Under the pieces are notes generated by a model, which ran no database searches, was not told where the DNA came from, and saw only the letters and a program-made list of their open reading frames with translations. 64,000 nt of DNA from Lineus longissimus (Eukaryota > Nemertea > Pilidiophora > Heteronemertea > Lineidae): the NCBI RefSeq assembly GCF_910592395.1, contig NC_088319.1, positions 744,001-808,000 of the forward strand, read 5' to 3'. Position 1 is the stretch's first letter. Every line of letters begins with the position of its first letter. Both the position numbers and the translations under genes were made by a program. Positions 13,741 through 25,700 of this stretch are shown one piece after another.

Positions 13741-14711
13741 AGAAATCCTAAGGAATGATACGGTTTAGCCTATAGTTCTGTAATTTTTCTGCTAACTCTA
13801 GAAATACCATGATTGTTCGCATAATGACGTCAAATACTACTTGCTGTTAAGTGTCTTTCTATTGCACCTTCTTTTCAATATTTGGGAGATAAAGTTCATG
13901 TCTGAAAATTTGCAGAACCCGCTCATGGAACCTCTTTTTTCGACTTATGATGAAGGCTGAAATGGGTTAATCTCTGTAGTAATTGGCGCCGGCCAGAGCA
14001 AAATCTGTTGACCGGATTCGCGGCCCCTTGTAACGACATAAGAGCCGAGCGAAATGAAACAAATAAAAAATAGTGCCTTTTGATGCTGGCTGTGAAAGGC
14101 CAAGACATCTTATTCATGAACAAACAATAAGTGGTCAAAATACTGGTTTTTCACACAATGGCCATTCGGAAAGAAATTGCTTGAAATGAAAGATGCTCTT
14201 TTCGTTTAGCAATGACAAACAGTGGTATGGGCACTCCTAATTTGCGTGGGATGTCCACATTTTGGCCAAGCTGTCAAAATGTTGATCAATTAATTGAATG
14301 GAATTGCGCAGTTTCGGCAGAGGTTTCAAATGTCAGTGTCCGCCCTATTTCTGGATACCCCCGGGCATAGCGAAAAGCAGCTGAGTGCGCGTGAACTTCC
14401 GTACGTGTGGAAGAAAATATAGTCCCCTTCTGACAGTCCTACCTTATTGTTGACTGCTTGTTCATGGATTTATAGCAAGAGAAGCCTGAACCTTACTTTA
14501 CGATTGTAGAATAGATTCTGTTATTCACACCACAGGGCCGCAGTGAGAGGGCAGGGAGTCGCAAATGCCCTGAGAATCACGTAAAACCCAACCATATTTC
14601 ATGCGGGTTTTAACAGATTTGACGGACGGAGGGAAAAAAGGCTAGGTATGGCCCTGGCCCTGTTAACGGACTTACACAACGGAATTACTTAGTCCATAAT
14701 ACCAAGGGTAA

Positions 14712-15006
14712 AGTATTTTTCCCGCTACATCTGGCCAAAGGTACTCGGCTGGTCACTTGTCACTAACTGTAATGGTGTGATCACAAATAGTAATGTTTCA
14801 CAGCCCTGGGCAGCCGACGTCATAGTTAACCGGCTTTAGTTGACTCTGAGGAAGAGTTACATATACAAAATGTACTCTGTTTCGTCCGCATTAGTTAGGC
14901 CTGCCCTATCCTTATCTAGTGGATGTGCAGCACTATCAGTAATTGTGATCTGGGCACATTCCTGAGTTCAACTAAGTACCGTTCGCCAGAATGATATGAA
15001 AAACAC
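14712..15006 (-). mobile_element. TIR-MITE family copy 5 (inverted, diverged)
   Basis: Read on the minus strand it begins with the family left end (rc of GTACCGTTCGCCAGAATGAT) and GAACTCAGGAATGTG, and ends with the rc of CTGGCCAAAGGTACTCGGCT. It is more diverged than the others and has a small inserted block around 14850-14890. Confidence 0.82.
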
Positions 15007-17631
15007 TTCAGCAGTTTATAGATAGATAGATCTGTAAACGTTGGCATCAGGAAGTGCCACGTAAGCGAAAAATTTGATGTCGTCACATTTTTTTCTTCTT
15101 TTAATTGTCTATTTTGTACCCGTTTGTCCTTTGATCAACAATGCGCAATGCCGTCATGTTGTCATATCGCAGGATAGGCTTATAAATCTCGATATCAAAA
15201 TATTTTTGTCAATGGTTTAAATGGATATCAAGGCCTATTGATGCGCCAGGAATGTGACTGTCGTACCCCTCGCGCTCCTGCTGGCCGAGCCGCCCACGTG
15301 GCAGGCCCTCAGTCACGCGCCAAACAAATGGTTAAAAATCCGCCCGATTTGGTGGGAAAGTATATCATACATAATAGGAGTATAATATCAAGTAAATATA
15401 AGTATGACGATGACTAATCAAGAATGCAATACATGACAGTTCAATGAATGGGCTTTTCAACTTCAAATTATGCTTTTGATGTGAAGAATAGGCCTGGCGA
15501 CCCATGGCCCACGCAGGTCTCGGCGGTTTTGTCCGGGTGTTTTGGCCAAACCGTGCGAAAGATTCTCAAGATGCTGCAATGTGTTTTGATATCCTATTGA
15601 CGAAAATTGTGACTTGGTCACTCAAAATACCGCTAAGCAGTGATTTCTGCTCTAAGTATCATTGATGGTATTGTATTATGAAGTGTCATTTGATTCCAAC
15701 TAAAGGGGAATGTAAAGGGTGGATATAAGTGCTTTTGGCGATCATGGAGAATGTTGGCAGGCCTGGGAGAGAGAGTTATCCCACGGTCATCGCTGTGGAT
15801 TCTTGAGTATTTAGTAACGAAGTCAGTCCATCTCTTTTTTTTCTCTTAAACCCTCGCATTAATCGTCTTCAGGATACTGTAGACAGAGGAAACAATGTTT
15901 CTATTCCCATAGTTTTCGATGAAATGACGTAAGGTCTTCTTCTTCTTCTGTCTTAACGTATATGTTTTCCAATGTTAATTGCTTAACCATTGTGTATGGC
16001 CTAAAACACCTTACTTCAAAGTCTTTTGTTTCTGGTAAAGCTGGTATGGCGTTGGGTCCCGATTTTAAGTCACGCCAAACGCGGGCCAGGCAATCGTCCG
16101 TTGTCCTCAGACGACTGTAATTCACTCTCGAAGTGAGTCGTGGATGATCCACAACTTTCAGACTGGTTGCCTGTCAAACCGGTCTCCCCCGACGTGGACT
16201 CTGATGGCCACGCCCTTTGGTTCGGTTATCGCGGGACAGTCGTCCAGGATGCGTTCAGGTCGCAGACGTTTGCTTTGATAACTTTGGCTCCAGTTCTTCG
16301 CGACACCTCGGCAACCAAAACGAAAATATGATCAGAAGCTGATACTGTTTCGAGAGCACCTTTCATCTTTCGCACGGTTCCTGAGATTTCAATTCATATT
16401 ATCAGTTTTGTGGATATCTTTGGCTCCGAATTCTTTGAATATCGGTGTCAAGCTGGCACTTGAGACAAAAGCAATCGAAGGTGTCGTCATAAACAACATC
16501 CCTATCAATCCGAGGCTTGGCACTTAACGGGCATAAAGAAACAATCCTTGGCCATTTGACATGATAATTCACTTGGAAAGAAACGACTGCATTAAATCAT
16601 GATAATTGTGCATCTTAGATTTGAACGAATGAGCGTCAGAGTCTGTTCCATTACTCGCAAATTCGATTCACCAAAAATATTCCTCAAAGAGAGAAATAAT
16701 TTGCATGTCTAGAGGTGCCATTGTCGCTACCACTGTCTTGACGATGTGGTTGGTTGAGACATTTCGTTATTCATCAACGACTATCGGATTCTGGTATTAT
16801 CATTTCGGTGAATACTTTATAAAGAAACAAGTCAGATAGGCCAGATGATTAATCAACTGCTGTTCCTATCCATTTGTACTAGGCTCGGGCTTCATCAGCC
16901 GCTATGATTCTGGCATTTTCACGCGGAATCACCTCACAGATCATGGCGCAGGTGAAACAAAATGGCCACCAGACCAGCGTATTGGCTGTCACGTAACGAC
17001 GTCATTATTAAATCAATAAGTTATTCCTCTCCATCCACAGATGGTGATAACATTGTGATCGGCAGAGCGATTGCAATTTATTTGTAACGGACTCTACATT
17101 TCGCACTTGTATCCATGGCCGTTAATTTCTCAACAAACTCAGCTGACCTCTGACCTGGCGCCATGTTTTTTTTCTGCAAGCCAGGTCCAAGGAGCCGAAA
17201 TAGATACGATTCAATCGGTGCTTGGAAACAGTGATTTACCAGGTCAATTATGTTTGTAATTTACTGATAGATAATGGTGTGGGAACATGGTGTCATCCCC
17301 AATATTAATTATGAGTCGATTAAGATAAGTTATGTCAATCCTGTTCCTCCAGGTCGAATAGTTTCGGACCGTGGGAGTCGGGGTGTTGTTGCGGTGGGAA
17401 TTATGAGATATTCAACCTTGGCGATTGTTATTTTGCTAGCCCAATTGACTGACTGACAAAATTTCATCGAAGACTGCTTCGTTCATTTCTAAGAGATCAA
17501 TTCCTTGCAATGCCGAAGAGGCTAATTGTCAAGGGGCTGATTCTTTTGCATTTGCTTGAAGGGGTCAAGCGAAAAAAAAGAGGAATAAATTCCAATACTA
17601 CCTCAAATGCTGAGCTGGATATTTGAAACAG
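15007..17631. other. Non-coding sequence, nothing recognised
   Basis: Only short frames without motifs. No repeat or RNA gene was seen before the tRNA-Arg locus. Confidence 0.45.
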
Positions 17632-17687
17632 TCTGCTGCCGGGATTCGAACCCGGAGTCCTGCGCATTGTCCGTTGGGTCAGTAAAG
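17632..17687 (-). pseudogene. Truncated tRNA-Arg-like copy lacking the anticodon arm
   Basis: It lies on the same strand as the tRNA-Arg and 35 bp downstream of it. The D-arm segment CCCAACGGACAATGCGC and the T-arm CCGGGTTCGAATCCCGG match the intact gene. About 15 nt between them, including the anticodon, are missing, and the acceptor stem is not complementary. Probably a tandem duplicate that decayed. Confidence 0.7.
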
Positions 17688-17722
17688 TTGAGTTAGAATA
17701 AGAAGAAAAAAGCAAAATGTCA

Positions 17723-17795
17723 CACCTCTGCCGGGACTCGAACCCGGAATCTCTGGATTAGAAGTCCAGCGCCTTGTCCGTTAGGCCACAGAGGC
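17723..17795 (-). tRNA. tRNA-Arg (anticodon UCU)
   Basis: A 73 nt minus-strand cloverleaf. The acceptor is GCCTCTG pairing with CAGAGGT (one G-U pair). The D arm is TGGCCTAACGGACAAGGC. The anticodon stem-loop is CTGGACTTCTAATCCAG with loop CTTCTAA. The T arm is CCGGGTTCGAGTCCCGG. No intron. A run of T (pol III terminator) follows within about 15 bases. Box A and box B sequences are intact, so it is likely functional. Confidence 0.93.
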
Positions 17796-18012
17796 TCATG
17801 CCCAAACGCCAGTTGCTCAGGATATTCATCGTATATGAAAACCATCATGTAAAAGCCGGGCAGTGAAGTGAACTTGTCTTCGTATTCAGGGTTGGCTTTA
17901 TCCGCAAAAGACGAGTTTAAGACAAATGAAAATTTGCTAGGTATGATTTGTTTTGTCTTTATAATACGACAACGGCCACTGTGCTCAGCTGAGCCGTTTG
18001 GTAAAGGTACAT

Positions 18013-18152
18013 TAGGGAGTTTTCGCAAATCCCTGAAACGCCAACGCGAACGCCGATCCCATTGTTTGACCTCCTGATGATGAAGTCGAACGTTGGGATA
18101 GGCGTTCAAGTGGGCGTTTCGGGGGGGGGGGGGGCTATGCGAAAACTCCCTA
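18013..18152. mobile_element. 140 bp hairpin MITE with TA target duplication
   Basis: The left arm begins GGGAGTTTTCGCA and the right arm ends TGCGAAAACTCCC. The complementarity continues inward (GAAACGCC, GAACGCC, GATCCCA words with their inverse). TA occurs at both borders (18013-18014, 18151-18152), as for Tc1/mariner-type elements. The right arm holds an uninterrupted run of 14 G (18121-18134) not matched in the left arm. Confidence 0.8.
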
Positions 18153-21100
18153 TTGTCACAGTCCACGAAAATGCACTTTGATGGGATATTTGAACATGCA
18201 GATCTGATGAAAAAACCTTTACAGAGGCTTATGACCGATAACACATGCATGACGTATGTATGGCTCAGTCAAATCAGGTTGTGTGCCCGGCTTCAGGTGA
18301 AAAATCAAAGAACTGCTCCTTTCAACGCCTACGGAATCCGACGGAACTATGTCCAAGATATCCTTCCAGGCGCCCCGTATCAAGATTATTTATCCCAGTC
18401 ATTGTTTTACCTTTATGACCCAGACATGACACCATTGTCTTCGTGTCATCTTAGACACTTCCGCTATTGTCGTAACCTAGGGGAAGGTGTGAAGGCCTGG
18501 TGGGCCGCATATTGGTCAGGCGCGGTGCCCCACCCCTAGCCACGGCAACTCACACATGAATCAAGGAAACTCAGTTGAGATTTGAAATTGAAACACATCC
18601 AGACGACCAAAAATGAAAATGGTATTGCATGCCTCATTTTCATGTACATTTAGTCCAAGCTGCGGGGAGGGGGAGGGGGGGGGGGTGCACTGGGTGAAGG
18701 TGTAGCCTAAACCTTACTCCAAAACAGCAGCTTCTTCAAGTAGAAGAAAACCGTGGAATGACCTTGATTCCCAGATCAGAGGATGCAGTTCAGCCCATGA
18801 AATTGTCACTTTCTGGGGAGGCCTCAAAAAGGTTTATGCTCGGTAGTATCTTCAATTTTATGTTTAGAATGTTAATTTGGTTCGTTTAGTTAGGCTTATT
18901 TCATTTGGCTCGTTTCAACATTTACATACTACCTTTATCTACACCTGAGTTTAGCTCCATAATATGTGCACCCCAGGGTTCAAACCAGCCAACGTGTTTC
19001 TTTTTCATAGGCCTTGTATACTACGTTCATGGCCCCTATAATGTGACGCCCCGGCAACTGAAACTTGCTGGGCTGGCAAAAAGACAGACGGCTGGGTCGC
19101 ATTGGGGGACACACTTGAACCCAGCTTGCATTTTCTCTTTGCATGTGGGGGACATTGATTTTTCTGTAACCTGGATACATCATTCAGTCGACTAAACACC
19201 ACGGGTTTTTTAAAAAGTAGGCCCAGTTGCTTGCCTCAATCATGGCCCAAATTGTTAATACCCCAACAACTGATACCCACTGAGTTTCTTCAGTTTGGGC
19301 TGGGATCTTAAGGAGAATATGCAGCATTACATTATGTTCTTAGCTATCGGGTCGTATTAGGTGGAGGGCACTTAAATCCAGCATGAAATGATTTTCCCTG
19401 CACTGCTCGACTGGGACCAGGCGACACTGGTGCCAATACAATTTGAACAAACACAAGCTGACGTAAAGGTTTAAAATGTCCTAAACGATAGTGTGTCCGG
19501 GTTACAAAAGGAGCAGTGCCGATATAGTTCAAAGCAGGGAGCTTTAATACATACTGTCTCAAACCTATTGAACCATTTTTGAAAACGTAAAATCAAACGG
19601 ATTAGCCGGTAGAATTTACAAATCCATCGCATAACGGTCAAATAATTACGATGTAAATGACCATAAGCTTCCCCTAGAAACAAGCATATTTCATATTCAC
19701 TTTCTCCCGTCCCCAGAGTGTTTTCCCAACAATTTCCCGTCATCACTTTTATCCCTGTCGCTTCGTCAGACCCCGAGACCCCTGCCCCGACCCCCAGGCA
19801 TCAAATCTGTTGTCCATTCACGCCCCATTCCTGCAAACAATTTATTTAATCATTTTATGGTGTTTATATATTGGCATTACAAACTTTCGATCAATATGGT
19901 GCTATTAGCCGCCATTGTTCATGCGCCGTGACCGTTCACGCCTCCAGCAATGAAGAGTGCGTGACGTCACGCGGAGTGCCAACCATGATGCTTTCTCCAT
20001 CCCGATTCCCGATTCCTGGGATCAATGACCATACATACCAAACAAAAACAAACACAAACTTATAATTCGTGGTGGTTTTGACCACTTATTACCTGGCTCA
20101 ATACGGTGTAGTTATTATTTGCGTTCTAATTAGTCTAATGACTAACCAAACACAATCACAAGTTCAATATGGCCCGGGTCATCCACTCTTAAGTGTTTCT
20201 GTTTCTCCATTTGAGGGTGATACGCCATATTTTGATCAAGTGGTAATCGCTTAGGAAATATTCGATACAGTTCATAGCTTTTCTAAAGAGTTCATTATTT
20301 TCCTTTGCAGTATTTTGAACTTGTTTCTCCACTGAATTTACGCAACACCTCCGTTGCCATGCGGATACTTTTGGGGTCTGTTTACCACAGTTGCAACACT
20401 GATGCATTATGCACAAAAGATGCGTTTTGAACTTCCCTTCCTACATCCTTAACCTAAAATCTTTGCCGAGAGGACATAATTATTATGTTCTCTTTCAGAT
20501 TATCAATCATTGTGTGATTGCAAGTTATAAAAATAAACAAGCGTTAAGAATTGCCGTGTGACGTGAAAGTAAGAGAGGATAGGTCTTTACCGAGGGCGAT
20601 TTCGAAGAAAAAAGATGGGAGCTCATTTTGACCAACCCTCCCTGTGGTTACTCATATTGAAATTCCTTGACCATTATGCGATGGATTTGTTAATTCGACT
20701 GGTTGATCCGTCAATTCAAGGCAGTAAAAATGTCCATCAATCTTCGTTCACGATCAACACGGCATCTATTCTTGGTTAACTACCTGTATATCAACATTGC
20801 CGAAAAAATCAGAGTCGAGTGCACCTTCGGTCTGTTTGATTCATTAAAAAGCGTGTTTTTCAATTCCTTACATGTAGTGCAATCATTTAGAAACATTTTC
20901 GCCGTCCTGTTGAGGGCTAGCTAGAAGGTTCGGGCCGGCAGGGCGAACTTTTACCCCTGTCCAGTATCCTGTCAACTCGAGGGTCTCTTTTCCTCATCTC
21001 AGTGTCGTGCTTGATGTTGACACTATTGGGAGGGAATGATGACATGAGTAGGAGCAGAGAGTCGAGTAATGGTGTTGTGGTGAAGTGGTCTCGGTCAGTC

Positions 21101-21489
21101 ATGGTGGGACGTCTGTGAAACAAGAAATAAAATGAAGAAATGATAGTGATCTTAAATAGTGGAAGAGGCTGGGGCCTAAAAAATGGACCTCCAGCGCGAT
21201 AGCTTGGTGTGTTTGCGGTATGTTTCGGCAATGAGTCTAAGGCCTAATTTGATTTGCTAACTTACAAAACGGCCAAGATTGCTAATGTTTCTGCCAGTCC
21301 TAGCTCTACAGCACAATTTTTTCTTATGCAGATATTTCACCAGGTTCGGCCTAAGTCGTGCATTCCACATTTCAACTTATTTATTTCCATTTCTGTTCTA
21401 ATACCTTTCTTCATTTTTTGTTTCTTCCTTTACAGACGGCCCGCCATTTCTGCCTCAAAAAATAGAGAAGAAAAATACTCCAAGCGGTT
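18153..21489. other. Non-coding sequence upstream of HES
   Basis: Contains the G-rich tract at 18664. Frames up to 128 codons (18153-18539) lack motifs. No conserved element can be named without alignment. Confidence 0.45.
18664..18685 (+). repeat. G-rich tract
   Basis: G-runs of 4, 5 and 11 separated by single A. The third such tract within 1 kb of the hairpin MITE region. Confidence 0.85.
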
Positions 21490-21770
21490 ATGTAATTGAA
21501 GACGGGTGACCTGTCATACCCGCGCATCCCACGTGGTCACGTATCCTTGGATCCCGAACAGCGATGCGCACGGAGTCCCCGCCGCCCACCATCCCGACCC
21601 GCGCCGCTGCCGCCACGTGTTGTGCGCGATGGACTGGGGCGATGCCAGGGCGCGCAGCTCGACCGAACTGGCCTCACGATTAGCTGGGCACGGAACACCT
21701 TGGCCTCATGGTCTAAATGCGGGCCCACGCTGTCACTGGGGGATGGAGATCGGTGGGTTGCATGAAAGGC
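21490..21770. promoter_or_regulatory. GC/CpG-rich block with two CACGTG E-boxes upstream of HES
   Basis: This roughly 280 bp GC- and CpG-rich block stands out from AT-rich flanks about 1 kb upstream of the HES start. Palindromic CACGTG occurs at 21530-21535 and 21614-21619, with several GCGC words nearby. CACGTG-type boxes can be bound by bHLH factors, including HES proteins. Short open frames cross it on both strands but none resembles a known protein. An enhancer or distal promoter role is inference only. Confidence 0.3.
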
Positions 21771-22199
21771 CACCAAGGACTATGATGTGCTGTATGAAGA
21801 CACCAAAATCAAGTCCAATGCCATTTTCTTGTAATCAGTTTAGCTCCAATTTAAAGATTTACATAGGAGTCTGTAGTCGAGAAGGATTTCCTATTACGCA
21901 ATGATTGTGCAACTTAACAAATTCCTTCTGAATTCAATTTTCTATGAAGTGCCGAGTATGGGTGGATGCAATGGATGTTACTTGCCCTTAGCCTTACAGT
22001 CAATGCTAGTAGTCCCTCGCTTGGCTAAAACATTTTTTGCCACATGTTTCAAGACACTCCTTCGACAGACCCCGCGGAAAGAGAACGATTTTAGTTGCGG
22101 AACTTAACATGTGTACATTTATGTATCGGCCAGATTTTGATTGAAACTGTTATTTCGCCATTCTTTCATACATAAGGAAATCACGGAGTTCTGCCTCGA

Positions 22200-22683
22200 A
22201 TGCGCGGACCACGAGGCCAAGCAACTCGGCCGCCTACCCAAAGATGTCGCACAGAGGCCACATTCCAAAAGATCGTCGCACAACAATAAAATCTGTGACG
22301 ACATGAATCAAAGTCGAAACTCTGTGGGCGTGATTTTCCCACCGTTTCGGCGCGTGCCGAGATAAGATTCCATTCACGAATGGCATGATTGACAGCTCCG
22401 GTAAACAGGTCCCACTAAAATTGGCCCACGGACTTCATTGTCAAGCGTGGTACCCGGATGAAAGTGCGCGCTCCTGATTGGCCGAAAGTTGAGCGCTGCG
22501 ATTTGTTGGATCTTTGAGACAGTGGCGGCATGCGGTGTATAGTCCATGATTTTGGAAAGGGGGATTATTTCGTGTTAGGAACTCCAGATGGGCGCATGAG
22601 AGTGGATTGATCAGTTTGGACTAGATTAAAAGCAACAGGTCCGAGGACTTTTATACAGTTAGTGTGTGACTTTAAGGATTATT
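22200..22683 (+). promoter_or_regulatory. Candidate proximal promoter of the HES gene with one CSL-type site
   Basis: This stretch lies directly upstream of the HES start codon. It contains TTCCCAC at 22336-22342 (GTGGGAA on the minus strand), which fits the core of the Su(H)/RBPJ (CSL) site used by Notch-responsive HES promoters. It also contains CACGAG at 22210-22215, an N-box-like HES site. No paired head-to-head CSL arrangement was found. TATA-like words (GTGTATAGT near 22533, TTTTATAC near 22650) are weak. Function is inferred from position and known HES autoregulation and Notch input, not shown. Confidence 0.4.
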
Positions 22684-22761
22684 ATGATGGAAGAGATTAT
22701 GGAGATGTTGCAGGGGGACAAGATGGAGAAAGTGTCCACGTCAAGTTCTGAGGCAAGGAAG
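22684..22761 (+). CDS. HES1: HES gene exon 1 (N-terminus, 26 codons)
   Basis: The exon opens with two consecutive ATG codons (22684 and 22687), encodes an acidic, Met-rich start and ends EARK at the donor AAG|GTAACG, phase 0. HES1 exon 1 likewise ends in a short basic stretch just before SSKP. The first ATG is chosen as the most upstream in this frame close to the splice site. Confidence is lower than for the other exons because the N-terminus is not conserved. Confidence 0.8.
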
Positions 22762-25700
22762 GTAACGAATCGATTTTCTGATCTTTTTGGGGTCATTTTT
22801 GGGTGATATTATTGATTATTATTTTAGTTCGATTTGTCCCGATTTTGGTTTCGCAGCAGGTGTCGATGATGTGGGCTGATATGGTTGACAGTCACCACAA
22901 GATGTTCATGTCATGAGTTGGGTGTGTGTCACACGATGCTTTCTCCCCTATACTGCTGATCATGCTAATTAATTAACATGAGATTGTGAGCACGATCAAG
23001 GAAGTTTAATCAAGTTAAAAAGTACCTGCATCATACGATCTATTCTAAGCATGAATTTGAAAGTCATATTATGCGTGGGGTTATTTAAAAAATAATGGGT
23101 TTTGGTGCAGGGTATCTTTATTATATTATATTGGCAATGCCATTTGATTTGTTATTTGAATAATTGGGTCTCCAACCATGGAAGCCATATAATATATTGA
23201 GATGTTTACCGAAAAATCCTTTCTACGTGGAGGTCACTGATTTGTATTCATATCACAGGCCCAATCACTGAACTCTTAGATGATCTTAAAGTATCTTCAC
23301 TCTACTCCCTGGGTTGACCGAAACTGGGAATCCACCCATGTTTCTTATTTTGATATAAGAAGCTCTGAGATACCTGTTCGGGCGTTTGACTTATGATGCA
23401 GGAGTGGCTTTGGACTTGTCATACCAATCACTTTCATCATGTTTATATTTGGACTTGACACGAAGAAGGATTGCCAACAGACCAGCTGCACCACTTGGGC
23501 TGCCTTCCTTTTGATTTTGTTAGGTCTTTGTGGTTCGAAAAAGATCGTCATTTATAGAGTGAGGATGGGGTTCCGTCGATTGCTTTAAAGTCTTCATGAG
23601 GCCTATATTCCGTTCCTTCAAAAATTCGTTGATTGAATTTGAATGACTCATAAAATATGACATATCTTCTGAATAAAGCTTTGCTAGTATCTTATTTGAC
23701 CTGTCTGTCCATTGATGATAAGGCCTAATTACTTTGATGAATGATAAGTTTTGATGAAATTTGCCCTGACACGATCGGTATTCTCTATGTACGGTCGCAT
23801 AGGCCTCGCCACAGTCACGTAATTAATCATACCACCAGTCATATCACGTATAAAAAGGGTGAACAGGGCCTAACGATGACACTATAGGTCGTTATTACGC
23901 ATGTCATCAAATGAACAGCCAGGTTCATGCGCTCAAACACGTGGTGTGACGTCACGATCAGTTTTGAAAGGAAATAACGTGGCAGGGCTCATCTGACAAT
24001 TTGGAAGGACATTAGGCCTTTCTTTGGCGCTTTTTCGTTCCGTTTTTAGGCCTACGCGCCAACTGGAGCAGACCCGCGTCATAAACTGTCACATGGTCTT
24101 CAGAAACAATGGAAATACATAAATGTGATGTAGGTCACGTGATATGCTCACTGCATAACATTATCATCAGCGACAGTTTCATTTTGCACCACATAGAAGT
24201 GCCGTCACGAAAAGTTATAGGCCTACTTTTTTTGGTCGTAACCACTTCTGTCACGGGGGTACGGTCATTTAGTATTTTGACATTGGTACATAATATTGTA
24301 GCAATGCATTTCACTATTCGGAGATATCGCCAAATGGTTTGCTGTAACTCTGATCGGAAAGATGTACAATTTAGATAGTTTTTATCCGAGATTGATGTTT
24401 CCCAGTTGAAATGGCAAACAGCTGTCGAAGCAGGGAGTTACAACTTAGTCAAAGTGCGTCTGTGGGTACTAACTGTAAACTCTATGTGAGCGAGCAATAG
24501 TGAATAATATAGTTAAAAGGTCACCCTGGCTTGAATTCAAACTGACGTACAAATACAGCAGACAGTCTGTTGTAGTTTAAGGTCAAATCCAGCCTTTCAC
24601 GGGCCAAAAGCATCGCTATTCAAAATCTTAACAAAAATTTCTTGACAATGCACAATGCCTTCGAAGGAATAGGGGCCAATTTGATCTTAAATACAATGCC
24701 GTTCCCTTTTTCCACCTTAAAGGCAGACAAGAGATAATTCTCGCAACCTTAATTTCGATTTTCATTGTGTTACGTAATACATGTTGTATTGCGCAATAGG
24801 GATTGTTACCCTTAACATTTTCGGCGATTTTCCGCGAATTTCCACTAACGTTACGACATCAGTCATAATGTAAAAATGTCGAAAGTGCCATTCCGGTGCA
24901 TTTTTCAAATTCGGCTCAGTGAATATTCGATATCCAACCGAGTGTCAGTGGTTAGTCGTAAAAACGGCGATATTTTGAAATTATCGTACAATAGCAGCTA
25001 TTACGACACAATCGGTTTCATTTTGTCTCTATTCTTTTCGTTAACCCCCTCCGGGGTCGTCGATATTAGGCAGGTTCGGCAAACATGAACGCCCACATCG
25101 ACGACGGTTTCTTTTTCAAAGCTTATGAAAGTCATTTATGTGAGTCGCGTTATAAACTTATAAACGAACTCACGGATGACTTTATGACACCACAGTCCTG
25201 CTTGAAACCACATTTTATGATAAAAATAGCATATCTCCTGCCCTTTATTGTCCCTTTAATGAGAATCTGCTTTTATCTTTCCAGAGCTCAAAACCGATAA
25301 TGGAAAAACGACGGCGCGCAAGAATCAATGCAAGTTTGTCAGAACTTAAGTCATTGTTACTCGAAGTCATGAAGAAAGAAGCGGGAATGGTAAGAACTGT
25401 TTATGCTCTCCGACCCCCGACCCCCATCACCCTCAATATCAGATTCGCTTTCACAACTGATTTGTTGCTTTCTTTTAAAGTTGGCAACTGACAACAGTTT
25501 TAAACGCAACTTTGATGTTTTCTGGCAAATCGGTGTTAAAACGAGCCGGACTCTACAGGCCTGCATGTTTTCTAATGACGTGAATTCCCGGGCGTGAATT
25601 ACGCACTGTTCTTCTATTATGTCTCTGGCAAAAGAATAGTTCGGTTCCACTGATGTCCCGGTTTGTAAAAGTGCAGTCCCCGGGGGCCTTTACCAGCCTG

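Noticed and set aside
17720-18250. 176-codon minus-strand open frame
   Set aside because: It runs through the tRNA-Arg gene and the hairpin MITE, so its openness is incidental.
22320-22345. Paired (head-to-head) CSL site upstream of HES
   Set aside because: The second half, GTGGGCG, deviates from the consensus and the spacing is far shorter than in known paired sites.
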